Source: Bacteroidota bacterium (GTDB lineage: Bacteria > Bacteroidota > Bacteroidia > Flavobacteriales > Flavobacteriaceae). From it: a stretch of 64,000 nucleotides of DNA. Below are positions 51,460 through 59,986 of this stretch, in pieces (position 1 is the first letter of the stretch; the number at the start of each line of letters is the position of its first letter). Under the pieces are notes generated by a model, which saw only the letters and a list, made by a program, of their open reading frames with translations, was not told the DNA's origin and did not search any database. Made by a program: the position numbers and the translations under genes. The stretch spans positions 62,001 through 126,000 of the forward strand of contig JAEWJM010000028.1 of assembly GCA_023386585.1 (NCBI GenBank), in the 5' to 3' direction.

Positions 51460-51489
51460 TTGGCTGCGAAAATCATTTCTATATTTTTG
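51460..51489 (+). promoter_or_regulatory. Promoter of the gene at 51516
   Basis: TTG (51460-51462), 19 bases, TATTTTTG (51482-51489): both boxes and spacing fit the Bacteroidota consensus. The ATG is 26 bases after the -7 box. Confidence 0.75.
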
Positions 51490-51515
51490 TCGCAATAACA
51501 TCAAAATCCAACAAA

Positions 51516-52127
51516 ATGAAAAAAGTATTATTACTTGTTGCGGCGGTCGTAACTTCTGCTGTTTCAGCGCAGGACATCAAACTCGTAAAGGGCGACTTCA
51601 GCGCGCTTAAAGGCCAGAAAGACGTCAACGTAATCTTCGATTACAGCAAGCTGACAATCATGAAAGAGAAGAAAACCGAAGCGCAATACGTAGCCGACAG
51701 GTCGCAGGAACTCAACGAAAAAAACCGCGGAAACGGCGACATCTGGAAAAAGAAATGGGATTCAAGCAAGGAAATGATCTGGAACCCAAAATTTCTTGAG
51801 CTGCTGAATGTCGTACTTTCGAAAGAAAAGCAGGATATCGTTTTCCAGGAAGGGAAAAGCGATGCAAAATACACGCTTTTAGTTGACGCCGTTTGGATCT
51901 ATCCGGGATGGGACGTTGCCATGATGAAGCAGCCTGCGAAAGTTTCATGCAACATCAAACTGGTTGAAACAGCAAATAAATCAAACGTGATCGCCGAAGT
52001 TACCAGCGAAAACGCACCGGGCGACCAGTGGGGAAATAACTTCAGCAATGAAAGCCGCATCGGCGAAGGATTTGCCAAGACCGGAAAGTCACTGGCAAAA
52101 CTGATGCTTAAGAAAGGTTTGAAATAA
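51516..52127 (+). CDS. Secreted protein of unknown function, tandem paralogue 1
   Basis: 203 residues with a signal peptide (cleavage near AVSAQ, residue 19). I do not recognise the family. It shares with the next gene the motifs LVKGDFSALKG, VIFDYSKLTI and WIYPGWD, and a Lys-rich amphipathic C-terminus (GKSLAKLMLKKGLK). Predicted periplasmic or surface protein. The start was chosen for its signal peptide and the consensus promoter just upstream. Confidence 0.8.
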   Translation: MKKVLLLVAAVVTSAVSAQDIKLVKGDFSALKGQKDVNVIFDYSKLTIMKEKKTEAQYVADRSQELNEKNRGNGDIWKKKWDSSKEMIWNPKFLELLNVVLSKEKQDIVFQEGKSDAKYTLLVDAVWIYPGWDVAMMKQPAKVSCNIKLVETANKSNVIAEVTSENAPGDQWGNNFSNESRIGEGFAKTGKSLAKLMLKKGLK

Positions 52128-52148
52128 CCAACATCAATAATAAGACTA

Positions 52149-52176
52149 AATCCCTGTCGGAAGATGGGGATTTTTT
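52149..52176 (+). terminator. Terminator between the two paralogues
   Basis: AATCCC-(12 bases)-GGGATT followed by T4, a moderate hairpin; the second gene starts 13 bases later and may rely partly on read-through. Confidence 0.7.
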
Positions 52177-52188
52177 ATACCTAAAAGC

Positions 52189-52782
52189 ATGAAAACAAGA
52201 TACGTATTGCTTCTGTTTTTAATCTGCGGCGCTGCGAAAGCCCAACGATACAATCTCATAAGCGGTGATTTTTCCAACCTCAAGGGAATTTCCGAATATA
52301 ATATTGTGTTTGACTATTCGGAGCTGACCGTACATGGTTTTGAATCGGAGACGGCTTACTTAAAGGACAAAATGGAAAAAAGAAGAACCAGGGAAGGCAA
52401 AGCAGAGGAATTTGAACGGAATTGGTATGAAAACCGACAAAATAAGTACGAGCCTAAATTTATAGAGTCGTTCAACAATCGTTTTGAAAAGAACGAAATC
52501 ACGGTTGGTAAAAATCCCAACGCTAAATTTACCATGACCATTAAAACCACATGGATTTATCCGGGTTACAACGCGGTCGCTGCCGTAGAGCCCGCGAAAA
52601 TCAGTGCTCTGGTAACGGTTAACGAAAGTGCTAATCCAAAAAACCAGCTAATTGCAGTGGAATTCAATAAGACAATCGGCCTTGAACACCGCATGCTTGA
52701 GTTTGACCAAGGTATCTGGATCGCCGGCGCCTACGAGAAACTCGCCAGGAATATTGCAATCCAGCTGAAAAGAGTTATGTAA
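52189..52782 (+). CDS. Secreted protein of unknown function, tandem paralogue 2
   Basis: 197 residues, signal peptide ending near AAKAQ (residue 19). The same family as the preceding gene: LISGDFSNLKG, IVFDYSELTV and WIYPGYN occur in the same order and at similar spacing, but overall identity looks modest, so the duplication is old. Function unknown; no catalytic motif seen. Confidence 0.8.
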   Translation: MKTRYVLLLFLICGAAKAQRYNLISGDFSNLKGISEYNIVFDYSELTVHGFESETAYLKDKMEKRRTREGKAEEFERNWYENRQNKYEPKFIESFNNRFEKNEITVGKNPNAKFTMTIKTTWIYPGYNAVAAVEPAKISALVTVNESANPKNQLIAVEFNKTIGLEHRMLEFDQGIWIAGAYEKLARNIAIQLKRVM

Positions 52783-52812
52783 AAAAAATCCCGCGACAAG
52801 CGGGATTTTTTT
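52783..52812 (+). terminator. Two-way terminator between paralogue 2 and the pigment cluster
   Basis: AAAAAATCCCGC-GACAA-GCGGGATTTTTTT, a GC-core stem with A and T tracts on both sides, between convergent genes; it should stop transcription from either direction. Confidence 0.92.
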
Positions 52813-54076
52813 ATGAATTTGCAGCATTCTCAGCTTTTTCTTTCGCTTCCATTTCAAGCATGTAAGCCATGTTCCGGATGACATTGTCGTGTTTTTTGAC
52901 AAATGGATTGGTTTCATCCCAGACATAACCGGCGAGGACCGCGCAGATTTTCTTTTTCACGTCCGGGTTTTCCGGCTGGTGGAAAAACAGCGTCTGAAGA
53001 TTTCCGGTGTACCACTCATTAACATAAGTTGTAAATACGCTGATACCTTTTTTCATATACCCGGTATATTCGGTTTCCCAATCTACCGTTTCGCCCGCGG
53101 CTTCCTTCAGATAAAGTTTTGCTGCAAGCATCCCGGATTCGGTTGCAAAAGCGACGCCCGAAGAGAACACGGGATCAAGGAATTCAGAGCTGTTTCCGGT
53201 CAGCGCAAAGCCATCGCCGTAAAGTCGCTTTACCGAGCGCGAATAATTTTCAAGCTTAACCGGCTCGAATACAAATTCACAGTTACGGTAGCGATCCCTG
53301 TAATAATCGGACGATTCAATCGCATTCGTCAACGCTTCGCGATTGTTTTTATCAGCAGAAAGTGAGTTGATGTAATCCGTTGGGCCGACAATTCCGATGC
53401 TCGTATTTCCATTTGAAAAAGGAATTACCCAGAGCCACGTATCGGTGCTCAGAACGTCGAAAGAAATCATCGTTCCCTCTTCGCCCTCGGGCCGGGTATT
53501 ATCAATTACATGCGTAAAAATAGAAGAATGCGGAGACAACTTCGATGGGCTGTCAAGATCCAGCAACCTTGGAAGCACGCGGCCGTAACCGCTCGAGTCA
53601 ATCAGGAATTTCGCGTGGATTTCCCGTTCTTCGCCGTTTTTGCCTTTAACAGTTGTAATCGAATTCTTCCCTTCAAAACGCACTGCCGTCACTTCGGTTT
53701 CAAATTCCAGATCAACGCCTTTTCGTATAACTTCCTGAGCCATAGTATTGTCGAAGTCGGCACGAGGCACTTGCCAGGTCCAATCCCAACCTTCGCCATA
53801 CTTATCGCTGAAGTCAAAAACGCAGATTTCTTCACCCCTTATAAAACGCGCTCCCGGCTTCTTTTCAAAATTCATTGCATTTAGCGCGTCAAAAAGCCCG
53901 GCTTCGGCGAAATGGTCCATTACGCGCGGAATCAGGCTCTCGCCCACAACCAATCTCGGGAAAAGCGTTTTTTCCACAATCTTGACTTTCACATTGTTGT
54001 TGTGCAGGTGAGAAGCGGAAACACATCCCGAAGGTCCGGCACCGATGATTAAAACATCTACATATTCCTTGATCAT
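52811..54076 (-). CDS. Flavin-dependent halogenase-like oxidoreductase
   Basis: 421 residues from the ATG at 54076, which places the FAD motif IIGAGPSGCVSASHL at residues 10-24. GESLIP (45-50), the Lys in FEKKPGARF (70-78) and W213-L-W-V-I-P218 agree with flavin-dependent halogenases (GEATxP, active-site Lys, WxWxIP). The FAD/NAD-linked geranylgeranyl-reductase type is the alternative. Chlorinated flexirubins are known, so ring chlorination is a possible role (inference). Divergent from the ammonia-lyase gene; a frame extension of 15 codons upstream is possible but less likely. Confidence 0.75.
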   Translation of the reverse strand: MIKEYVDVLIIGAGPSGCVSASHLHNNNVKVKIVEKTLFPRLVVGESLIPRVMDHFAEAGLFDALNAMNFEKKPGARFIRGEEICVFDFSDKYGEGWDWTWQVPRADFDNTMAQEVIRKGVDLEFETEVTAVRFEGKNSITTVKGKNGEEREIHAKFLIDSSGYGRVLPRLLDLDSPSKLSPHSSIFTHVIDNTRPEGEEGTMISFDVLSTDTWLWVIPFSNGNTSIGIVGPTDYINSLSADKNNREALTNAIESSDYYRDRYRNCEFVFEPVKLENYSRSVKRLYGDGFALTGNSSEFLDPVFSSGVAFATESGMLAAKLYLKEAAGETVDWETEYTGYMKKGISVFTTYVNEWYTGNLQTLFFHQPENPDVKKKICAVLAGYVWDETNPFVKKHDNVIRNMAYMLEMEAKEKAENAANS

Positions 54077-54169
54077 TTTTTGAGAATTATTGATTAATAT
54101 TGCGGGTTCCAAATTAAACATAATTATTTCAATCCTGAAAAACTAAATTCAGTTATAACAATCGCTTGA

Positions 54170-55696
54170 ATGAAGACGATCAATGAGTTCCTGGAGCTGG
54201 CCGATTTTGAATCAGTACTATTCGACAATCATAAAATAGAAATTAGTCCCGCAGTGCTGGAGCGCACCACCGACAGCTTCGAATTTTTAAAAGAATTCTC
54301 CGAAAATAAAATTATCTATGGTGTAAACACCGGGTTCGGCCCGATGGCGCAATACCGAATTAAAGACGAAGACCGGCTTCAGCTTCAGTTCAACCTGATA
54401 CGAAGCCACTCGTCAGGGACAGGCAAACCACTTGACCCGGTTTATGTCAAAGCTTCAATCCTGGCGCGCTTGAATACGCTGTCCCTCGGAATGTCGGGCG
54501 TGCATCCGTCGCTGATCAACCTGATGGCCGAGCTGATCAACCGCGACATTACTCCGCTGATTTTTGAACACGGCGGCGTGGGCGCAAGTGGCGATCTAGT
54601 GCAATTGGCTCATTTGGCGCTGGTCCTGATTGGCGAAGGCGAAGTTTTCTATAAAGGTGAAAGAATCCCGACTGCAACTGCCTTTGAAAAAGAAGGCCTT
54701 GAACCGATAAATGTCGAGATTCGCGAAGGTCTCGCACTGATGAACGGAACTTCGGTAATGACCGGAATCGGTGTTGTTAATGTGCATTTTGCCAAAAAGC
54801 TTCTCGATTGGTCAATTATCAGTTCCTGCGCGATCAATGAGATCGTACAGGCGTATGATGATCATTATTCTGCAGAATTGAATAATACCAAAAGGCATCG
54901 CGGACAACAGCTTGTCGCCCAACGCATGCGCGACGGACTCAAAGGCAGTTCGCTTATCCGCAAACGGGAAGAACACCTTTATTCGGGTGAAAATAATGAA
55001 GACGTTTTCAAGGAAAAAGTGCAGGAATATTATTCTTTGCGCTGCGTTCCGCAGATCCTCGGGCCGGTTCTCGACACAATCGATCATACCGCCGAAACCC
55101 TCGAAAACGAATTCAACTCGGCAAACGACAATCCCATCATCGACGTAAAAAACAAGCACGTTTACCACGGAGGAAATTTCCATGGCGATTATATTGCGCT
55201 CGAAATGGACAAGCTGAAGATCGCAATTACAAAACTTACAATGCTCGCCGAGCGGCAGCTGAATTATTTGCTGAACTCTAAGATTAACGAAGTGCTTCCT
55301 CCATTCGCTAATCTGGGAACGCTGGGTTTCAACTTCGGGATGCAAGGCGTGCAATTTACAGCCGTGTCAACTACCGCTGAAAACCAGATGTTGTCCAATC
55401 CGATGTACGTCCACAGCATTCCCAACAATAACGACAACCAGGATATCGTGAGCATGGGAACGAATGCCGCCGTCATCACCGCAAAAGTCGTCGACAATGC
55501 GTTTGAAGTTCTTGCCATCGAAATGATCACCATCGTGCAATCGATTGACGCGCTCGAACAGAAAGACAAAATATCGCCGGTTACGCGCAAGATGTACGAT
55601 ACCATTCGCGAAATTGTGCCGGTTTTCAAGGAAGACATGGTCATGTATCCGATAATCCTGAAGGTCAAGGAAATGCTAAAATCAAAAACCATATAA
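54170..55696 (+). CDS. Tyrosine ammonia-lyase (flexirubin pathway)
   Basis: 508 residues. The MIO cofactor forms from A139-S140-G141 (GGVGASGDLVQLAHLAL), and the catalytic Tyr is Y50 (KIIYGVNTGFGPMAQYRI). From memory it is very close to the characterised Flavobacterium johnsoniae tyrosine ammonia-lyase, including NLIRSHSSGTGKPL and NSANDNPIIDVKN. It deaminates tyrosine to 4-coumarate, the likely starter of the flexirubin polyene. The first gene of the rightward pigment run. No histidine-utilisation genes are nearby, which argues against HutH. Confidence 0.92.
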   Translation: MKTINEFLELADFESVLFDNHKIEISPAVLERTTDSFEFLKEFSENKIIYGVNTGFGPMAQYRIKDEDRLQLQFNLIRSHSSGTGKPLDPVYVKASILARLNTLSLGMSGVHPSLINLMAELINRDITPLIFEHGGVGASGDLVQLAHLALVLIGEGEVFYKGERIPTATAFEKEGLEPINVEIREGLALMNGTSVMTGIGVVNVHFAKKLLDWSIISSCAINEIVQAYDDHYSAELNNTKRHRGQQLVAQRMRDGLKGSSLIRKREEHLYSGENNEDVFKEKVQEYYSLRCVPQILGPVLDTIDHTAETLENEFNSANDNPIIDVKNKHVYHGGNFHGDYIALEMDKLKIAITKLTMLAERQLNYLLNSKINEVLPPFANLGTLGFNFGMQGVQFTAVSTTAENQMLSNPMYVHSIPNNNDNQDIVSMGTNAAVITAKVVDNAFEVLAIEMITIVQSIDALEQKDKISPVTRKMYDTIREIVPVFKEDMVMYPIILKVKEMLKSKTI

Positions 55697-55714
55697 CAAG
55701 CAATAATTACTATT

Positions 55715-56827
55715 ATGAAAAAACTTTTACTTTTTGCATTGATTTTTGTACAAATGGTAAGCGCTCAGGAGCTTGCGCTGGTCAGGAAAGACGGAAGGTT
55801 CGGATACGTGAATAAATCCGGTGAGTTCGTCATCCAGCCTAAATTCAAAACCGCCAAAAGTTTCTCTGACGGTCTCGCAGCCGTTGAAGACAATAAAAAA
55901 TGGGGTTTTATCAATCCGAAAGGCGAGTGGGTAATTCCGGCGACTTTTGACGATGCAAAATATTTTGACAGCGGAATCTGCGTGGTGGCTAAAGACAAGC
56001 GGTGGTTCTACATCAACAAAAAAGGGGAAACGCTTCAAGGCCCGACAACAGATAAGATCTACGATTTCGAAGACGGAATTGCTTTCATCAAGATCGGTGA
56101 TAAAATTGGCTTTATGGATTCAAAGTTTAAAATCATTCTCGAGCCAAAATACCAATTGATCAAATCGTTTGAAAATGGTTTTGCGCGTGTCAAAAACAAC
56201 GATCGCTGGGGAATAATCGATCAATACGGAAAAGTCGTTGTCGAAGTGATCTATGATGAGGTTGGAAACTTCTACAAAGGAACGACCTGGGCAAAGAATG
56301 GCGATACTTTCGGCCTGGTGACCAACGGAAAATTCCTTGCTCTTGACGGAGTGGATAAAATCTATGATTTTTACAAGCAGGATCTGACTTACGCCCGGAA
56401 AAAAGACCGCGTGGGATTCATCGACCTGAAAGGGAATTGGGTAATCGAGCCAAAATTTGACAAAGCTCGCGCCTTTGTAAACAACCTTGCGCCGGTAGCC
56501 GTCGGAAAAAAATGGGGTTACATCAATACAAAGGGAACTTTTGTAATCGAACCTGCGTTTGACGATGCCGAAGTTTTCAGTCCGGACGGGTTGGCTCCTG
56601 TGCGCGAAAAGGACTGGGGTTTCATCAACGAAAGTGGGAAAGTGGTTATTCCAACCCAATACGGAATCACTGCCGGAGGCTTGTTCTCAATTTTTAAAGA
56701 CGAGGACAAAGGCTTCGTCAAAGGGATCGCAAGGGTGAAAAACGATAAAAAGTGGGGCTTCATCAATAAAGAAGGACAAGTGTTGGGCAACCAATGGTTT
56801 GAAAACGCGGAACTGTTCAATAAATAA
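55715..56827 (+). CDS. WG-repeat secreted protein
   Basis: 370 residues with a signal peptide (cleavage near MVSAQ, residue 18). About ten WG repeats of 34-36 residues follow, with cores such as WGFINPKGEWVI, WGYINTKGTFVI and WGFINKEGQVLG. WG-repeat proteins probably form a beta structure for binding; no enzymatic motif is seen. It is odd inside a pigment pathway, 18 bases after the ammonia-lyase and 15 before fabG, so it must be co-transcribed. Confidence 0.88.
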   Translation: MKKLLLFALIFVQMVSAQELALVRKDGRFGYVNKSGEFVIQPKFKTAKSFSDGLAAVEDNKKWGFINPKGEWVIPATFDDAKYFDSGICVVAKDKRWFYINKKGETLQGPTTDKIYDFEDGIAFIKIGDKIGFMDSKFKIILEPKYQLIKSFENGFARVKNNDRWGIIDQYGKVVVEVIYDEVGNFYKGTTWAKNGDTFGLVTNGKFLALDGVDKIYDFYKQDLTYARKKDRVGFIDLKGNWVIEPKFDKARAFVNNLAPVAVGKKWGYINTKGTFVIEPAFDDAEVFSPDGLAPVREKDWGFINESGKVVIPTQYGITAGGLFSIFKDEDKGFVKGIARVKNDKKWGFINKEGQVLGNQWFENAELFNK

Positions 56828-56842
56828 AAACACAGATTGCTT

Positions 56843-57574
56843 ATGAAATGTGCATTGGTAACCGGAGGCTCGAGAGGAATTGGACGTGCAATTTGCAAAC
56901 AGCTTGCAACCGACCTGAAGTATCATATCCTGATCAACTATCAGTCAAATAAAGCTGCTGCCGAAGAAACGCTTGAACTTGTAAAACAAGCCGGCGCTTC
57001 AGGTGAAATCCTGCACTTTGATGTTGCCGATGCTGAAAGCGTACAATCCGCGCTCACGCAATGGCAAGAGAACAATCCGGCGGCACTTGTCGAGGTTATC
57101 GTCAACAATGCCGGAATCACGCGTGACGGACTTTTCATGTGGATGAGCCGCGAAGATTGGTCGGACGTCATCAACACAAGCCTCAACGGATTTTTCAATG
57201 TCACGAACTTTTTCATGCAAAAGATGCTTCGCAACAAATACGGACGGATCATCAACATGGCATCGGTTTCAGGTGTAAAAGGAACGCCGGGCCAAACCAA
57301 TTATTCGGCGGCAAAAGGCGCTATAGTAGCCGCGACGAAAGCACTCGCGCAAGAAGTCGCCAAGCGGAACATCACTGTGAACGCAGTTGCTCCGGGCTTC
57401 ATCAGGACCGACATGACCGGGCAGCTCGACGAAAAAGAACTGGTAAAACTGGTGCCGGCAAACCGTTTTGGCGAACCAGAAGAAGTTGCCAACCTCGTTA
57501 GTTTCCTGGCTTCGGACAAAGCCGGTTACATCAACGGCGAAATCATAAATATCAACGGCGGAATATATTCATAG
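56843..57574 (+). CDS. 3-oxoacyl-ACP reductase of the pigment cluster (FabG-like)
   Basis: 243 residues from the ATG at 56843; a TTG two codons upstream is less likely. A short-chain dehydrogenase with VTGGSRGIGRAI (7-18), NNAG (88-91) and the Ser-Tyr-Lys triad S141, Y154, K158 (SVSG, NYSAAKGA). It reduces the 3-oxo group during polyene extension. KGTPGQTNYSAAKGA and PGFIRTDMTGQL are typical FabG. Five bases from the ketosynthase gene. Confidence 0.92.
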   Translation: MKCALVTGGSRGIGRAICKQLATDLKYHILINYQSNKAAAEETLELVKQAGASGEILHFDVADAESVQSALTQWQENNPAALVEVIVNNAGITRDGLFMWMSREDWSDVINTSLNGFFNVTNFFMQKMLRNKYGRIINMASVSGVKGTPGQTNYSAAKGAIVAATKALAQEVAKRNITVNAVAPGFIRTDMTGQLDEKELVKLVPANRFGEPEEVANLVSFLASDKAGYINGEIININGGIYS

Positions 57575-57578
57575 ATTA

Positions 57579-58814
57579 ATGAGCAGAAGAGTTGTCATAA
57601 CAGGGATGGGAATTTATTCCTGCATTGGGACATCATTGGATGAGGTAAAGGAGTCACTTTACCGCGGGAAATCGGGAATTCAGCTTGATGAAGAACGTAC
57701 GGCTTTTGGATTCAGGTCCGCTTTGACGGGAATGGTTCCACGGCCCGACTTAAAGGAACTGCTGAACCGCCGGCAACGCATAAGCATTGGCGAAGAAACC
57801 GAATACGCCTACATGGCAACGATCGAAGCTTTGAGAAATGCGGGAATTGAGGATTCTTTTTTTGATTCGAATGAGGTCGGAATCATGTACGGAAACGACA
57901 GCGTTTCCAAAGCAATCATTGAGGCAACCGACATCATCCGTGAGAAAAAGGACACCGCGCTTATCGGCTCGGGTGCAATTTTTAAGTCGATGAACTCAAC
58001 CGTGACAATGAACTTGTCAACGATTTTCCGCCTTCGCGGGGTAAATCTTACGGTCAGCGCGGCCTGTGCCAGCGGATCACATTCTATCGGGTTAGCCTAT
58101 TTCCTGATCAAGAACGGATTTCAGGACATGATCATTTCAGGTGGCGCGCAGGAAATCAATAAATATGCGATGAGCAGCTTTGACGGACTTGGCGTATTTT
58201 CCCCGCGAGAAGAAGATCCCGCAAAAGCCTCACGGCCATTCGATTCGGCCCGTGATGGCCTGGTTCCAAGCGGCGGTGGCGCAACATTGATCCTTGAAAG
58301 CTACGAATCAGCGGTGAAACGCGGCGCAACGATTATCGCTGAAGTTTGTGGTTACGGATTTTCGTCAAACGGCGGACATATATCAACTCCAAATGTCGAC
58401 GGGCCGTCAACGGCAATGCGGCGGGCTCTGGAGGACGCAGGCGTGAATCCATCAGAAATCGATTATATTAACGCACATGCCACTTCAACACCGGTTGGCG
58501 ATGCGAACGAAGCAAAAGCCATTGTTGAGGTATTTGGCGAGAGCGGGCCGTACGTCAGCTCGACGAAATCCATGACCGGCCACGAATGCTGGATGGCGGG
58601 CGCAAGCGAAGTGATTTATTCGATATTGATGATGCAGAATTCGTTCATCGCACCTAATGTAAATCTCGAAAATCCAGATGCCGATTCGTCCAAATTAAAT
58701 CTCGTGAAAACAACCTTAAATAAAAAAATAGACATATTTTTGTCAAATTCCTTCGGATTTGGCGGTACAAATTCGGCATTAGTTGTAAAAAAGTTTAAAG
58801 AGAGCGATGAATAA
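57579..58814 (+). CDS. Beta-ketoacyl-ACP synthase of the pigment cluster
   Basis: 411 residues. FabF/KAS I-type with C163 (VSAACASGSHSI) and the two His residues in NAHATSTPVGD and MTGHECWMAG, so an active condensing enzyme. It differs from the housekeeping FabF at 5056 throughout the sequence and has a narrower relation to aryl polyene ketosynthases (inference). It extends the coumaroyl starter with malonyl units. Overlaps the ACP gene by 8 bases. Confidence 0.9.
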   Translation: MSRRVVITGMGIYSCIGTSLDEVKESLYRGKSGIQLDEERTAFGFRSALTGMVPRPDLKELLNRRQRISIGEETEYAYMATIEALRNAGIEDSFFDSNEVGIMYGNDSVSKAIIEATDIIREKKDTALIGSGAIFKSMNSTVTMNLSTIFRLRGVNLTVSAACASGSHSIGLAYFLIKNGFQDMIISGGAQEINKYAMSSFDGLGVFSPREEDPAKASRPFDSARDGLVPSGGGATLILESYESAVKRGATIIAEVCGYGFSSNGGHISTPNVDGPSTAMRRALEDAGVNPSEIDYINAHATSTPVGDANEAKAIVEVFGESGPYVSSTKSMTGHECWMAGASEVIYSILMMQNSFIAPNVNLENPDADSSKLNLVKTTLNKKIDIFLSNSFGFGGTNSALVVKKFKESDE

Positions 58815-59058
58815 AGAAGAAATTATAGAGAAGATAAACGGTTTTTTGGCTGACGAATTTGAAGTTGATGCAAATGATATAACTCCTGAAGCTAACCTGA
58901 AAGACACTCTTGGACTTGACAGTCTTGACTATGTGGATCTGGTAGTTTCGATCGAATCGAATTTCGGCGTGAAACTCGTTGAAGCCGACTTCGTTGGAGT
59001 CGCGTCTTTCCAAAGTTTCTACGACCTGATCGAGAATAAGATTAAAGCATTGAAATAA
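58807..59058 (+). CDS. Acyl carrier protein of the pigment cluster
   Basis: 83 residues, acidic, attachment serine S39 (LGLDSLDYVDLV). It overlaps the ketosynthase gene by 8 bases and lies 3 bases before the acyltransferase gene. Sequence differs clearly from acpP, so the pathway has a dedicated carrier. Confidence 0.93.
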   Translation: MNKEEIIEKINGFLADEFEVDANDITPEANLKDTLGLDSLDYVDLVVSIESNFGVKLVEADFVGVASFQSFYDLIENKIKALK

Positions 59059-59061
59059 TAA

Positions 59062-59949
59062 ATGAGCGAATGGGACGGCAAGTCTAAAGGTACCGTCTTA
59101 GGGTACAGGATCTTTGTCTTTTTTATCAGGAATATCGGGATCCGCTCAGCTTACTTCATCCTTTATTTTGTTGCGGCCTATTATTTTCTTTTCCTGAAGA
59201 AAAGCAACAGGGCAATCTATGCCTATTTCCGCCATCGCCACGGTTACTCTGACTGGCGGGCGCGCGTCAACGTTTATAAAAGTTATTATTGCTTCGGACA
59301 GACATTGATCGACAAGGTTTCGATTGCTGCCGGAATGCGCAACAAGTTTACCTACGAATTTGACGGGGTCGAAATATTGCTGCGGCTCCTCGAGCAAAAA
59401 CAAGGCGCGGTTTTAATCAGTGCGCACGTCGGTAATTTTGAAATTGCCGAATTTTTCTTCAGTGAACTCGACCTCGATTTCAGAATTAATCTCGTAACGA
59501 CCGATCTCGAACATTCCGCGATCAAATCCTACCTGGAAAGCATCAGCAAGAAATCCTCAATCCGATTCATAATCATCAAAGACGACCTTTCGCATATCTT
59601 CGAAATCAACGGCGCCTTGACCCGAAACGAACTCGTTTGCTTTACCGGCGATCGTTATTTTGAAGGCGTGAAATTTCTCACACACGATTTCCTCGGCGCC
59701 GAAGCTGCATTTCCTGCGGGGCCATTCCTGATCGCTTCAAGGCTTAAAGTTCCCGTTGTGTTTGTGTATGTAATGAAGGAACGCAACCAGCATTACCATT
59801 TGTTTGCTCGCGAAGCCGAAGTAAAACACCGCGACGAACGTGCGCTGCTTAAAGCCTACGTCAATAGCGTCGAGTCAATTGTGCGCCGATATCCGTTGCA
59901 GTGGTTCAATTATTTTGATTTTTGGAAAAAACCGTCGGCAAATCCCTGA
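59062..59949 (+). CDS. LpxL/HtrB-like acyltransferase of the pigment cluster
   Basis: 295 residues. Lysophospholipid acyltransferase fold with one N-terminal hydrophobic segment (SAYFILYFVAAYYFLFL). The catalytic H-x4-E motif is HVGNFE in ISAHVGNFEIAEFF (about 116-121). Members move acyl chains from ACP to an acceptor; here it may esterify the polyene to the dialkylresorcinol (inference from cluster content). The C-terminus is YPLQWFNYFDFW, as in lipid A acyltransferases. Confidence 0.85.
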   Translation: MSEWDGKSKGTVLGYRIFVFFIRNIGIRSAYFILYFVAAYYFLFLKKSNRAIYAYFRHRHGYSDWRARVNVYKSYYCFGQTLIDKVSIAAGMRNKFTYEFDGVEILLRLLEQKQGAVLISAHVGNFEIAEFFFSELDLDFRINLVTTDLEHSAIKSYLESISKKSSIRFIIIKDDLSHIFEINGALTRNELVCFTGDRYFEGVKFLTHDFLGAEAAFPAGPFLIASRLKVPVVFVYVMKERNQHYHLFAREAEVKHRDERALLKAYVNSVESIVRRYPLQWFNYFDFWKKPSANP

Positions 59950-59986
59950 TCGAATTATGGCATCCAAATGTCCAAAACCACAAACT

